Shown: positions 9,167 through 18,045, counted from the first letter of the stretch. The stretch is DNA of 64,000 nt from Chryseobacterium sp. YIM B08800 (GCF_026163565.1 NZ_JAPDKN010000019.1:1-64000), one strand, 5' to 3'. Program-made: numbers and translations. The notes: generated from the sequence alone by a model not told the origin.

Positions 9167-9769
9167 ATGGTACTTAACAACCTCAACTATCCGCTGGATT
9201 TTAAATTTAAAATCACAACTTTGGCCAGCGATTTCAACATTACAGACCGACACGGAAACTATGTAGCTTATGTTCGTCAGAAAATGTTTAAACTAAAAGA
9301 AGACGTTATCGTTTTCAACGACGAAAGCAAAACCAAAGAATTGTTCAGAATTCAGGCTAATCAATGGATTGATTTTAATGCATCTTACTCCATTAAAGAC
9401 ACTCTTGGAAAAAGCTTCGGAAGATTAGCCAGAAAGGGAATGCGTTCTATCTGGAAATCTACATATAATGTTTTGGATGAAGCTGATCAGCAAAAATTTA
9501 CCATTACAGAAGATAATGCATGGGTTAAGTTTTTCGACGGAATAGTTGGCGAAATTCCAATAATAGGAGCTTTTACCGGATATTTCCTAAATCCATCTTA
9601 CACCGTAAAAGGAATGGATGGAAAAGAATATTTTAAGCTAAAAAAAATGCCTTCATTCTTTGGAAGAAGATTTCAATTAGACCGATTAATCGATATTGAT
9701 GATGAAGATGAAAGTCTTGTTGTTTTATCATTTTTGATGATGGTTTTACTTGAAAGAGCAAGAGGGTAA
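9167..9769 (+). CDS. LURP-one-related/phospholipid scramblase-like protein
   Basis: A 200-residue protein with no signal peptide. The pattern of short beta-strands around ITDRHGNYVAYVRQK, FRIQANQWIDFNASYSIKD and PSYTVKGMDGKEYFKLKK fits the tubby-like LURP-one/scramblase superfamily. The hydrophobic segment IVGEIPIIGAFTGYFL (about residues 125-140) could insert in or contact a membrane. Bacterial members have no firmly established role, so function is unknown. It is probably monocistronic, since the following lipoprotein is separated by a heptamer-repeat spacer. Confidence 0.75.
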   Translation: MVLNNLNYPLDFKFKITTLASDFNITDRHGNYVAYVRQKMFKLKEDVIVFNDESKTKELFRIQANQWIDFNASYSIKDTLGKSFGRLARKGMRSIWKSTYNVLDEADQQKFTITEDNAWVKFFDGIVGEIPIIGAFTGYFLNPSYTVKGMDGKEYFKLKKMPSFFGRRFQLDRLIDIDDEDESLVVLSFLMMVLLERARG

Positions 9770-9776
9770 TTTGATT

Positions 9777-9804
9777 TTAGCAACTAGCTTTTAGCTTTTG
9801 GCAT
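9777..9804. repeat. heptamer-period repeat tract
   Basis: Four degenerate 7-mers in phase (TTAGCAA, CTAGCTT, TTAGCTT, TTGGCAT). It belongs to the same 7-bp-period family seen elsewhere in the window. Confidence 0.5.
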
Positions 9805-9837
9805 AAAACTCGAAGCTATAATTTAAAAAAATAAAAA

Positions 9838-10329
9838 ATGAAATATTTTATCATTCTCTTTTCAGCCTTAACTTTGGTTGCCTGTAAAAAGGAAAAAGAA
9901 ACTGTTACAGATTCAAAGCCAGCAGATTCTCTGAATATTGTTCAGGATTCTGCAAAAACAAATCCTGCACCTGAGAAAGTTTTAGTTGATGTATTTCCTT
10001 TTCCAAAAGAGATCAAAGAATGCTCTTGCTATTTTGCAAAAAACAAAGCAGATTTTGAAAACGAACAATACATTTATGCTGATGATGCAGGAAAAACTGC
10101 TTACATGAAACTCGACGGAAAAAGAATTGCGATGAATTTGATTTCCTCAAGCGATATGGAGGCAGATGAAGAACTAACTAAAGAAATTGAAAATGAGAAT
10201 TATAAAATCTCTGTAAAAGGTAAAAAAATAAAACATGAAGAAGCTTTGCTTTTTGAAGGCACTTTAACCATTGAAAAACCAGACGGAAGCAAAACGACCA
10301 TTCCTATTTATGGTGAATGTGGATGTTAA
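9838..10329 (+). CDS. lipoprotein of unknown function
   Basis: A 163-residue protein with a lipoprotein signal (lipobox LVAC, Cys at residue 16) followed by a charged, disordered linker (about residues 17-50). The folded part has several Cys residues: ECSCYFAKNK near residue 60 and the C-terminal ECGC. These may form disulfides or bind metal in the periplasm. I do not recognise the family. No operon partner is close enough to suggest a role. Confidence 0.7.
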   Translation: MKYFIILFSALTLVACKKEKETVTDSKPADSLNIVQDSAKTNPAPEKVLVDVFPFPKEIKECSCYFAKNKADFENEQYIYADDAGKTAYMKLDGKRIAMNLISSSDMEADEELTKEIENENYKISVKGKKIKHEEALLFEGTLTIEKPDGSKTTIPIYGECGC

Positions 10330-10330
10330 A

Positions 10331-10377
10331 AGCAATTAGCAATTAGCAATTAGCAATTAGCAATTAGCAATTAGCAA
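10331..10377. repeat. tandem heptamer array (AGCAATT)x6
   Basis: Six perfect copies of AGCAATT plus a partial copy directly after the lipoprotein stop codon. A simple-sequence tract of 7-bp period. Confidence 0.9.
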
Positions 10378-10382
10378 AAATA

Positions 10383-10411
10383 TTGCTCCTGAATTTCGGG
10401 AGCATTTTTTA
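10383..10411 (+). terminator. terminator upstream of pepD
   Basis: Stem TGCTCC/GGAGCA with a TGAATTTCG-type loop followed by a T tract. It ends the lipoprotein transcript. Confidence 0.65.
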
Positions 10412-10416
10412 TTTCG

Positions 10417-10424
10417 TAATTTTG
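10417..10424 (+). promoter_or_regulatory. -7 element (TAATTTTG) of pepD
   Basis: A TAnnTTTG match 16 bp before the pepD ATG. Confidence 0.55.
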
Positions 10425-10440
10425 ATAAAAATAAATTTTT

Positions 10441-11886
10441 ATGGAACTATCCAATATAGAACCGCAAATTATCTGGAAAAATTTCTCCAAATTAAATGCA
10501 GTTCCAAGACCGTCAAAAAAAGAAGAAAAAGTAATTGCTTTCATCAAAGAATTTGGTGAAAATTTAGGACTGGAAACTACAGTAGATGAAGTAGGAAATG
10601 TGATCATTAAAAAACCGGCTACTCCGGGAATGGAAAACCGTAAATCGATTGTTATGCAGTCGCACTTAGACATGGTTTGCCAGAAAAATAACGATGTAAA
10701 TTTCGATTTTGAAACTCAAGGAATCCAGATGGAAGTTGACGGAGACTGGGTAAAAGCAAAAGGTACCACTTTAGGAGCAGATAACGGATTAGGAGTTGCC
10801 ACTATTATGTCGATTCTTGAAAGTTCAGACATTCCACATCCTGATTTAGAGGCTCTTTTCACTATTGATGAAGAAACAGGAATGACCGGAGCTTTAGGTT
10901 TAAAACCGGGGCAATTAACCGGACAAATCCTTTTAAATTTAGATACAGAAGAAGATGACGAAATCGACATAGGATGTGCAGGTGGAATTGATGTTACCGT
11001 AACCCAAAACTATGCAACAGAAGCTTCTAACGGACAAATTGTAAGAATAGAAGTAAAAGGTTTACAAGGCGGACATTCAGGAATGGATATCCACAAAGGT
11101 TTTGGAAATGCCAATATCATCATGGGCAGAATTCTTTACAAAGCTTTGGAAAATCAAAACGTACAATTAATTTCAATTGATGGTGGAAGTTTGAGAAATG
11201 CGATCCCAAGAGAATCTGTAGCTTTAATTTCTGTGAGAAACGCTGGTGAATTTATTGAAAATGTAACCAACGGAATTAAAAAAGAAATTTTAGAAGAATT
11301 TGCTTCTGTTGAAGCTCATCTTCAAATTAATATTGAAAATTCTACAAGCGCAGATAAAGCGCTTTCTGTAGAAGATTCAAAGAAAATTATTCTGGTTTTA
11401 AAATCTCTTCACAACGGGGTTTACAGAATGAGCCCGGATGTACAGGATTTAGTAGAATCATCAAACAATGTGGCAAGAGTAGAATTAAAAGAAGGTGGTC
11501 TGAAAATTTTAAACCTTTCAAGATCATCTGTTGATTCGTCTAAAGATTCTGTTGCTGAACAATTGAAATCGGTATCAGAATTAGCCGGAATGAATGTAGA
11601 ATTTAGCGGTTCTTACCCAGGATGGAAACCAAAACCAGGTTCTGAAATTGTACAAGTTTTAGAAAAGATTTACACAGAAAAATTTGCAGAAAAGCCTCAC
11701 GTTGTAGCTTGTCATGCAGGTTTAGAATGTGGAATTATCGGTGCTAATTACCCAGAAATGGAAATGGTAAGTTACGGGCCAACCATCAGAGGAGCTCATT
11801 CTCCAGATGAAAAGGCAAATATTTCTTCAACCCAGAAATTCTGGAGTTTCACAAAAGATATTTTAGCGAATATTCCATTGAAATAA
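10441..11886 (+). CDS. pepD: aminoacyl-histidine dipeptidase (Xaa-His dipeptidase, M20C)
   Basis: A 481-residue cytosolic metallopeptidase that cleaves Xaa-His dipeptides such as carnosine. M20 landmarks: SHLDMVC (H75, D77), LGADNGLG (bridging D114), IDEETGMTGA (general base E144, E145) and the later histidine in HAGLECG. The lid/dimerisation domain contains GGHSGMDI. Length matches the PepD family. The gene has its own promoter and is followed by a terminator. Confidence 0.95.
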   Translation: MELSNIEPQIIWKNFSKLNAVPRPSKKEEKVIAFIKEFGENLGLETTVDEVGNVIIKKPATPGMENRKSIVMQSHLDMVCQKNNDVNFDFETQGIQMEVDGDWVKAKGTTLGADNGLGVATIMSILESSDIPHPDLEALFTIDEETGMTGALGLKPGQLTGQILLNLDTEEDDEIDIGCAGGIDVTVTQNYATEASNGQIVRIEVKGLQGGHSGMDIHKGFGNANIIMGRILYKALENQNVQLISIDGGSLRNAIPRESVALISVRNAGEFIENVTNGIKKEILEEFASVEAHLQINIENSTSADKALSVEDSKKIILVLKSLHNGVYRMSPDVQDLVESSNNVARVELKEGGLKILNLSRSSVDSSKDSVAEQLKSVSELAGMNVEFSGSYPGWKPKPGSEIVQVLEKIYTEKFAEKPHVVACHAGLECGIIGANYPEMEMVSYGPTIRGAHSPDEKANISSTQKFWSFTKDILANIPLK

Positions 11887-11905
11887 GAATGTAATTTTTA
11901 TTTTG

Positions 11906-11940
11906 AAAATATCCAAAGTCTTTTGATTTTGGATATTTTT
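11906..11940 (+). terminator. terminator after pepD
   Basis: A 12-bp A/T-rich stem (AAAATATCCAAA with a matching right arm) plus a T tail. Confidence 0.6.
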
Positions 11941-11995
11941 GTTTCTTTTCTTCACGGATTTGAAGTTTTAGAATTAAAATTTAATTTAAAAATCA

Positions 11996-12003
11996 TAAAT
12001 TTG
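11996..12003 (+). promoter_or_regulatory. -7 element (TAAATTTG) of toxin-antitoxin module 1
   Basis: A perfect TAnnTTTG match 17 bp before the antitoxin start. Confidence 0.55.
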
Positions 12004-12020
12004 AATAAGAAATAGGAATT

Positions 12021-12254
12021 ATGAACTCACAGATTCTCAACGAAAAGCTTGAACTAATTCAATGGTTATCAACCTTGGAAGATACTTCTATTATCAAAAA
12101 GCTAGTTGAGTTCAGAAAAGAAGAGACAAAAGACTGGTGGAATTCTATTTCAGATGAAGAGAAAAAATCAATTGAAAAAGGAATAGCAGAAGCTGATGAA
12201 AATGATGTAAAACCGCATTCTGAAGCAAGAAAGCTCTATGAAAAGTGGCTATAA
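12021..12254 (+). CDS. antitoxin of a RelE/ParE-type module (module 1)
   Basis: A 77-residue, helix-rich acidic protein containing EETKDWWNSISDEEKKSIEKGIAEAD, as seen in Bacteroidota addiction-module antitoxins. Its last 17 bp overlap the start of the toxin gene, an arrangement that couples their translation. It is expected to neutralise the toxin by direct binding and to repress the shared promoter. DNA-binding mode is not evident from the sequence. Confidence 0.75.
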   Translation: MNSQILNEKLELIQWLSTLEDTSIIKKLVEFRKEETKDWWNSISDEEKKSIEKGIAEADENDVKPHSEARKLYEKWL

Positions 12255-12537
12255 TATTTCGTGGACTCCAAATGCATTGAGCGAGTTGGAGAAAACAATT
12301 GAATATCTTCAAAAAAACTTTTCAGATAAAGAAATCACAAAACTTGCCCGTAAAATCGAAAGTTTCTCGGAAATCATTTCTCAGAATCCATATATTTTTC
12401 CAAAGTCTGAACAGACAAACATTCACAAGGCGATTATCCTTACTTTTAACACTGCATATTATCGTATTAAGGACAACAATGTAGAAATCTTATCATTTTT
12501 CTCAAATCGACAATCTCCTGTTAAAAGAAAACTCTAA
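12238..12537 (+). CDS. RelE/ParE family toxin (module 1)
   Basis: A 99-residue protein with the RelE/ParE fold pattern: N-terminal ISWTPNALSELEKTIEYL helix, a central PYIFPKSE turn and a beta-sheet with HKAIILTFNTAYYRIKDNNVEILSFFSNRQSP. The C-terminal arginine of FSNRQSP is the family-typical position. Targets are either ribosome-bound mRNA (RelE) or gyrase (ParE), and the sequence alone does not decide. It is translationally coupled to the upstream antitoxin. Confidence 0.82.
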   Translation: MKSGYNISWTPNALSELEKTIEYLQKNFSDKEITKLARKIESFSEIISQNPYIFPKSEQTNIHKAIILTFNTAYYRIKDNNVEILSFFSNRQSPVKRKL

Positions 12538-12616
12538 ACTCAAAATTTATTGATTATAATAGTTTTCACTTTATTTATCAATAGTTTTCCTGCATAATAA
12601 AATTTAAAATACACCA

Positions 12617-13081
12617 ATGAAAATCACAAACACCCATCAAGTCAGCCAAGAACAAAAAGAACAGATCCTGCAATTGTGGAATAATGAATATCCTGAAAAA
12701 TTGGCTTATAAAAGTATCGATGGATTTGAAAACTATCTTGAAAAACTCAATGAAGTCAATCATTTTCTTTTATTGAATGATGATGAAAAAATTCAGGGTT
12801 GGGCAATAACATTTGAAAGAGAAAATGAAACTTGGTTTGCGATCATTCTTTCTGAAAACCTTCATGGTAAAGGTTGGGGAACGAAAGTTTTGAATAAACT
12901 GAAACAGTCTAAAAATGAGTTAAACGGTTGGGTTATCGACAATAACAATGACAAAAAGCTTAATGGTAATTTTTATAAATCTCCGTTAGAATTTTATTTA
13001 AAAAATGAATTTGAAGTTTTATCCGAAATCAGACTTGAATTAGAAATCATGTCTGCTGTAAAAATAAAATGGAAAAAATAA
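12617..13081 (+). CDS. GNAT family N-acetyltransferase
   Basis: A 154-residue protein with the GNAT acetyl-CoA-binding motif SENLHGKGWGTKVLNKL (about residues 83-99), preceded by the beta-strand IQGWAITFERENETWFAIIL. The substrate is unknown. It starts 80 bp after toxin module 1 and ends 14 bp before the LOG-family gene, with which it is probably co-transcribed. Confidence 0.8.
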   Translation: MKITNTHQVSQEQKEQILQLWNNEYPEKLAYKSIDGFENYLEKLNEVNHFLLLNDDEKIQGWAITFERENETWFAIILSENLHGKGWGTKVLNKLKQSKNELNGWVIDNNNDKKLNGNFYKSPLEFYLKNEFEVLSEIRLELEIMSAVKIKWKK

Positions 13082-13095
13082 TTGAAAAATAAATT

Positions 13096-13677
13096 ATGAA
13101 AAGTATCACCGTATTTTGCGGATCAAGTTTTGGTTCGGACGAAATATATAAAGAACAGGCAACTTTATTAGGACAAACTTTAGCGAAGCAAAACATCCAA
13201 CTTATTTATGGAGGCGCCAATGTAGGATTGATGGGAGCTGTAGCAGACGGAGTTTTACAGGAAGGTGGAAAAGCAATTGGAGTTCTCCCCCATTTTTTAC
13301 AGTCAAAAGAAATCGCGCATCAAAATCTTACCGAACTTATTTTGGTAGAAACCATGCACGAAAGAAAAACCAAAATGAATGAACTTTGCGACGGTGTGAT
13401 TGTTCTTCCCGGAGGTTACGGAACTTTGGAAGAGTTTTTCGAAATGATTACCTGGGCTCAACTTGGGCTTCATAAAAAACCAATTGCTATTCTGAATATC
13501 GACGGATTTTATGATGATTTAATTAAACTGGTTCAGACAATGGTTGATAAAGGATTTTTAAAACAAATCAATCAGGAAATGCTTTCGGTTAGTGATTCTA
13601 TTGATGAACTTTTGGAAAAAATGAGAAATTATAAGGCTCCAACCGTTGGAAAATGGATTTCAAAGGAGGAAGTTTAG
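13096..13677 (+). CDS. LOG family protein (TIGR00730-type nucleotide phosphoribohydrolase)
   Basis: A 193-residue Rossmann-fold enzyme with the signature PGGYGTLEEFFE (about residues 103-114) and an N-terminal FCGSSFGS nucleotide-binding turn. LOG proteins release the base from nucleoside 5'-monophosphates. Plant and some bacterial members make free cytokinin, while most bacterial ones act as general nucleotide phosphoribohydrolases. Length is normal. The following peptidase promoter overlaps its stop codon. Confidence 0.9.
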   Translation: MKSITVFCGSSFGSDEIYKEQATLLGQTLAKQNIQLIYGGANVGLMGAVADGVLQEGGKAIGVLPHFLQSKEIAHQNLTELILVETMHERKTKMNELCDGVIVLPGGYGTLEEFFEMITWAQLGLHKKPIAILNIDGFYDDLIKLVQTMVDKGFLKQINQEMLSVSDSIDELLEKMRNYKAPTVGKWISKEEV

Positions 13678-13685
13678 TACATTTG
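13678..13685 (+). promoter_or_regulatory. -7 element (TACATTTG) that sets the prolyl oligopeptidase start
   Basis: A perfect TAnnTTTG directly after the LOG stop codon. It lies downstream of a longer in-frame start at 13646, so the ATG at 13721 is the real one. Confidence 0.65.
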
Positions 13686-13720
13686 CAAATATCATTTTCA
13701 CACCAATAAGAAATACAATT

Positions 13721-15874
13721 ATGAAAAACATAATTCTATCTGCAAGTTTATTTGCGAGTCATTTATTTTTAGCACAATATAATTATCCGAAAACTCCTGA
13801 AATTCCTGTTGTTGACGATTATTTTGGAACTAAAATCACAGATAATTACAGATGGCTGGAAGATAGCAAAAGCCCCGAAGTAGAAAAATGGTTCAAATCT
13901 CAATCAGACTTTAGCCATAGCGTGATTAATAAAATTCCGCATCGTGAAGATCTTTATAAGCGTATGAAAGAGGTACAGGGAATGAACGGTGATTCTTTTG
14001 GCGGGATATTGGAAAGACAAAACACATACTTTTATACCAAAACAAAAAAGAGTGAAAATCTTTCGAAACTTTATTCTAGAAACCTTTCAACAGGAAAAGA
14101 AACATTGATTTTTGATCCCGAAACTCTTGGAAAAAACACACAAATCACCAATTTCATGGTTGATTCTAAAGCTAAGAAAATAGCTATTTTATTATCAAAA
14201 TCAGGAGGTGAAATTTGTGATTTAAGAATTTTAGATCTTACGACCAAGAAATTTCTAAAGGATGAAATTGGTCCTATCTGGAGCGAATTTGCATTTGAAT
14301 TTACACCAGATGACAAAGCTATCATTTATACTAAAATGAGTACTGCAGATCCGAAAAGCAATATGCTTTTAAAAGACATGAAAGCAATGTTGCATGTCAT
14401 TGGAACTGATACAAAAACCGATAAAATATTAGCCTCAAGAGAAAATTATCCAGAATTAAATGCTTTAACGGAGCAATTTACAAGCATTTATTTTACTGAT
14501 GATTATAAATATCTTGTTTTAAGATTAAGCTCTACAAAATCAGAAAACCCCATTTTTGTTGCACCTTATTCCGAATTAAAAAATAAAAAAATTAAGTGGA
14601 GACAGATTGTAAAGTCTTCGGATGATATTACTGATGTATTTATTTCAGGTGACAAGCTTTTTCTTCTCACTCATAAAGATGCTCCTAATTACAAAATTAC
14701 CTTAACGAGCTTATCAAATCCTGATTTTACTAATGCAAAAGTGGTTGTTCTTGAAAGTAAAGACAGCGTAATTAGCGGCATCCACAATTCTAAAAATTAT
14801 CTTTATTATTCATTAGGAAATGGGATCATCAGAGATAAATATCAAATAAATATTAATACTCTTAATGGTGAAAAAATTAATTTTCCAACGGGAATAAATG
14901 GTTCGTTATCACTTAACCAACGTGAAAATGATAACATTTTCTGTAGCAATGTCAATTGGCTTACTCCATTAACGTCTTATGAATACAATCCGGAAAAAGG
15001 AAATCCAGTAAAAAGTAAATTTATTAATTCCGAAAGCAATTATCCTGATTATAATCAACTTTATACTGTAAAAGAAGTTGAAGTAAAAAGCCACGATGGT
15101 GTAATGGTTCCACTCTCTATTATTTACCCTAAAAATATGAAAATGGATGGTAGCAATCCAGCTTATATAACAGGTTACGGTGGTTACGGAATTTCTTATG
15201 AGCCTCGTTTCTCAACGAGACTTTCCGTTTTATTAGAACAAGGAGTTGTTATTGCCATTGCTCACGTAAGAGGTGGTGGCGAAAAAGGCGAAAAATGGCA
15301 TGAAGAAGGCATGAAAGCTACAAAACCCAATACCTGGAAAGATTTTATTGCTTGCTCGGAATATTTGGTTGATCAAAAATATACTTCTCCTTCAAAACTA
15401 ATCGGAAACGGTGTAAGTGCAGGTGGAATTCTTATTGGAAGAGCGATTACTGAAAGACCTGATCTTTATGCCGTAGCCATTGCAGAAGTTGGCATGACCA
15501 ATACATTACGATCTGAAACGACTGCAAACGGTCCCAACCAAATTCCAGAAATTGGATCTATTAAAAATGAAGAAGACACCAAACATTTAATTGAAATGGA
15601 TGCTCAAAGCAAGGTAAAAAAAGGTGAAAAATATCCTGCCGTAATTGTACGTGTCGGTATGAATGATTCCAGAGTTGTTCCTTGGATGCCTGGAAAATTT
15701 GCGGGAATTTTACAAAATAATTCAGCTTCAGGAAAACCTACCTTATTGTATGCAAACTATGATAACGGGCATTTTACAAGCGATTTTGATGTTGTTTTTA
15801 AAGAATATGCAGATATTTATTCATTTGCATTGTGGCAAGTGGGGCATCCGAATTTTCAACCTTCTAAAAATTAA
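13721..15874 (+). CDS. prolyl oligopeptidase family serine peptidase (S9A)
   Basis: A 717-residue exported enzyme that cleaves after proline in short peptides. The chosen start gives a signal peptide ending LFLAQ. A longer in-frame start at 13646 would overlap the LOG gene and the promoter. An N-terminal seven-bladed propeller (about residues 70-420) is followed by the alpha/beta hydrolase domain. Catalytic residues are Ser566 in GVSAGG, Asp649 in GMNDSRV and His684 in DNGHF. The first residues PKTPEIPVVDDYFGTKITDNYRWLE are typical of S9A. Confidence 0.93.
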   Translation: MKNIILSASLFASHLFLAQYNYPKTPEIPVVDDYFGTKITDNYRWLEDSKSPEVEKWFKSQSDFSHSVINKIPHREDLYKRMKEVQGMNGDSFGGILERQNTYFYTKTKKSENLSKLYSRNLSTGKETLIFDPETLGKNTQITNFMVDSKAKKIAILLSKSGGEICDLRILDLTTKKFLKDEIGPIWSEFAFEFTPDDKAIIYTKMSTADPKSNMLLKDMKAMLHVIGTDTKTDKILASRENYPELNALTEQFTSIYFTDDYKYLVLRLSSTKSENPIFVAPYSELKNKKIKWRQIVKSSDDITDVFISGDKLFLLTHKDAPNYKITLTSLSNPDFTNAKVVVLESKDSVISGIHNSKNYLYYSLGNGIIRDKYQININTLNGEKINFPTGINGSLSLNQRENDNIFCSNVNWLTPLTSYEYNPEKGNPVKSKFINSESNYPDYNQLYTVKEVEVKSHDGVMVPLSIIYPKNMKMDGSNPAYITGYGGYGISYEPRFSTRLSVLLEQGVVIAIAHVRGGGEKGEKWHEEGMKATKPNTWKDFIACSEYLVDQKYTSPSKLIGNGVSAGGILIGRAITERPDLYAVAIAEVGMTNTLRSETTANGPNQIPEIGSIKNEEDTKHLIEMDAQSKVKKGEKYPAVIVRVGMNDSRVVPWMPGKFAGILQNNSASGKPTLLYANYDNGHFTSDFDVVFKEYADIYSFALWQVGHPNFQPSKN

Positions 15875-15933
15875 AATAAAGTTTCCTTAAAAAATTATCA
15901 CTGTTAATATTCATTTTAATAATCAAAAAAAGC

Positions 15934-15941
15934 TAAATTTG
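15934..15941 (+). promoter_or_regulatory. -7 element (TAAATTTG) of toxin-antitoxin module 2
   Basis: A TAnnTTTG match 19 bp before the second antitoxin gene. Confidence 0.55.
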
Positions 15942-15960
15942 ATTTAAAATATTAAAAATT

Positions 15961-16203
15961 ATGAATTTAGAAGCTCGTAAAATATTGCTTGTTCAAGAAT
16001 TTTTAAGGATTGATAATGAAAAAATGATCAGTACTCTGGAAAATCTACTTCATAAAATTAAATCTGAAAATTTTGACAAAAATTTAAAGCCAATGTCTTT
16101 AGAGCAATTTAATAATGAAATTGATAATGCAATTAACGATGAAGCTAATGAAAGAATAACTAATGCAAAAGATTTAAAAAGTAAAATCCAAAAATGGGAT
16201 TAG
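15961..16203 (+). CDS. antitoxin of a RelE/ParE-type module (module 2)
   Basis: An 80-residue helical protein with the C-terminal half MSLEQFNNEIDNAINDEANERITNAKDL, resembling short Bacteroidota antitoxins that wrap RelE-type toxins. It overlaps the downstream toxin gene by 10 bp. It is distinct in sequence from the module 1 antitoxin, so this is not a recent tandem duplication. Confidence 0.72.
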   Translation: MNLEARKILLVQEFLRIDNEKMISTLENLLHKIKSENFDKNLKPMSLEQFNNEIDNAINDEANERITNAKDLKSKIQKWD

Positions 16204-16511
16204 AAATTTTTTGGACGCAATTTGCAGAAGATAAATTGTATGATATTTTTCAATATTATAAATTCAAGGCAGGAATTAAAATTGCAAAGAAAATTATTAA
16301 TGAAATTGTTGATAAAACTTTAATTTTAGAACAGAATAACAAGGCTGGACAAATAGAAGAATTATTAATCGAAAGAAAACAAGAATTTAGATATCTTGTT
16401 TCTGGAAATTATAAAATTATTTATTACATCAACGTAAAAACAAATAAAGTTATTATCGCAAATGTCTTTGATTCAAGACAAAATCCGTTAAAATTAAAGG
16501 AAACAAAATAA
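16194..16511 (+). CDS. RelE/ParE family toxin (module 2)
   Basis: A 105-residue RelE/ParE-superfamily protein. FWTQFAEDKLYDIFQYYKFKAG opens the helix pair, followed by the strand/turn elements ERKQEFRYLVSGNYKIIYYINVKTNKVIIANVFDSRQNP. The terminal DSRQNP contains the conserved Arg of this family. It is lysine-rich, as expected for an RNA- or gyrase-binding toxin. Co-expressed with the overlapping antitoxin. Confidence 0.82.
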   Translation: MGLEIFWTQFAEDKLYDIFQYYKFKAGIKIAKKIINEIVDKTLILEQNNKAGQIEELLIERKQEFRYLVSGNYKIIYYINVKTNKVIIANVFDSRQNPLKLKETK

Positions 16512-16530
16512 CTTTAGTTAAAAACCAAAA

Positions 16531-16563
16531 AACTCCTGAAGAAAAATCTTCAGGAGTTTTTTT
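16531..16563 (+). terminator. terminator after toxin-antitoxin module 2
   Basis: Stem AACTCCTGAAG/CTTCAGGAGTT with a strong T tract. It may act bidirectionally between convergent genes. Confidence 0.85.
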
Positions 16564-16581
16564 ATGTTGTTTAAAATTTCT

Positions 16582-16911
16582 TTAAGGATAAGGAGCAATT
16601 GCTACAGCAAGACCTTCCATTGAAGGAACCATGTGTAATTGACAACCCAATCGGCTATTGCTTTCCACATGAAAAGCTTCGCCCAACATTGCATCTTCTT
16701 CATCACCCATTGGCTCAAGTCCCGGATCTTCCAGTACATAAACCTGACATGAAGCGCACATTGCCATTCCGCCACAAACTCCGATGGTACCTTCTTCTGC
16801 CAATTCATAAGAACGGATGATTTCCATTAAATTCATTGACATATCTGTTGGAGCAACCACTTCGTGAGTAACACCTTCTCTATCGGTGATTTTTATATTT
16901 ATATCGCTCAT
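16582..16911 (-). CDS. 2Fe-2S ferredoxin, adrenodoxin type
   Basis: A 109-residue soluble electron carrier. Cluster ligands are C46, C52, C55 and C90 in CGGMAMCASC and LGCQLHM, the Cx5Cx2C...C spacing of the adrenodoxin/ISC-type 2Fe-2S ferredoxins. The acidic stretch EPMGDEEDAML is the usual partner-docking region. The ferredoxin reductase gene lies upstream on the same strand, so it is the likely electron donor. Confidence 0.92.
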   Translation of the reverse strand: MSDINIKITDREGVTHEVVAPTDMSMNLMEIIRSYELAEEGTIGVCGGMAMCASCQVYVLEDPGLEPMGDEEDAMLGEAFHVESNSRLGCQLHMVPSMEGLAVAIAPYP

Positions 16912-16917
16912 CTTTCG

Positions 16918-16985
16918 TTGATGGTTAATGGTTGATAGTTGATGGTTTTTGTTTTTCTAACAACTAATAACCAACAACTAACAAC
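16918..16985. repeat. paired heptamer tracts between reductase and ferredoxin genes
   Basis: Four 7-mers of TTGATGG type (16918-16945) and four of CTAACAA type (16957-16984) around an 11-bp T-rich spacer. The architecture matches the pair at 26753-26888. Confidence 0.75.
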
Positions 16986-16989
16986 AAGA

Positions 16990-18045
16990 TTAGTCTATTT
17001 TCTTTACAACTGCTTTTTCAGCTTCTTTACGGCTTCCGTCGAAACCATCTACTCCACTTACGGTTGTATATTTTAAAACGAATTTTTTACCCGGATTTAG
17101 TCTGTTATAAACACTCTGACACATCAAAGTCGCCTCGTGGAAACCACAAAGAATTAACTTTAATTTTCCAGGATAGGTATTGATGTCTCCAATTGCGTAA
17201 ATTCCGTCAATATTGGTTTGATAGTCTAAAGCATTGTTTACTACAATTGCATTTTTCTCGATATTCAATCCCCAGTTTCCGATTTCACCCAATTTTGGCG
17301 TCAATCCGAATAATGGAATAAAATAATCAGTTTCAATATCGTAAGGATCTTGTCCGTCAACAGCAACTGTGATTGCTTCTACTTTTCCGTCACCTTTAAT
17401 TGCGGTAACTTCAGCAGGAGTAATCAATTTAATTTTACCTTGGTTTTTCAAATCCTGAACTTTTTCTACAGAATCTAAAGCACCTCTGAACTCATTTCTT
17501 CTGTGGATCAAAGTTACTTCACTCGCCACATTAGATAAGAAAACGCTCCAGTCTAAGGCAGAATCTCCACCTCCGGCAATAACTACTTTTTTATTTCTGA
17601 AATGTTCTGGCTCTTTTACAAAATATTCAAGACCTTTTTCTTCATAATCTGCAACGTTATCCATTGTAGGTTTTCTAGGCTCAAAAGTTCCCAAACCTCC
17701 TGCAATAGCAATAGCTTTACATCTGTGAACGGTACCTTTATTAGTTACAACTTCAAACCACTCATCATCAACTTTTGTGTAAGAAACTGCAGTTTCTCCC
17801 AAAGTGAATCCTGGCTGAAATTGTTTGATTTGTTCCATTAGATTATCTACCAATTCACCTGCATTTACAGACGGGTAACCCGGAATATCAAAAATCGGTT
17901 TTTTAGGATATAATTCTGCCAACTGACCTCCCGGTTGTGGAAGTGCATCGATAATGTGACATTTCATTTTTAAAAGACCTGCTTCAAACACGGCAAAAAG
18001 TCCCGTAGGTCCTGCTCCGATAATCAATATATCTGTAGTGATCAT
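16990..18045 (-). CDS. ferredoxin--NADP(+) reductase, thioredoxin-reductase-like type
   Basis: A 351-residue FAD flavoenzyme with the FAD-binding motif GAGPTGLFA at residues 8-16 and the NADPH-binding motif VIAGGGDSALDW. A C-terminal FAD/ribose motif YAIGDINTYPG is also present. There is no CxxC redox pair between the domains, which separates it from thioredoxin reductase and fits the FNR2 (YumC-like) group. It transfers electrons between NADPH and the 2Fe-2S ferredoxin encoded next to it. A -7 box (TAAATTTG) lies at 18077-18084. Confidence 0.92.
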   Translation of the reverse strand: MITTDILIIGAGPTGLFAVFEAGLLKMKCHIIDALPQPGGQLAELYPKKPIFDIPGYPSVNAGELVDNLMEQIKQFQPGFTLGETAVSYTKVDDEWFEVVTNKGTVHRCKAIAIAGGLGTFEPRKPTMDNVADYEEKGLEYFVKEPEHFRNKKVVIAGGGDSALDWSVFLSNVASEVTLIHRRNEFRGALDSVEKVQDLKNQGKIKLITPAEVTAIKGDGKVEAITVAVDGQDPYDIETDYFIPLFGLTPKLGEIGNWGLNIEKNAIVVNNALDYQTNIDGIYAIGDINTYPGKLKLILCGFHEATLMCQSVYNRLNPGKKFVLKYTTVSGVDGFDGSRKEAEKAVVKKID

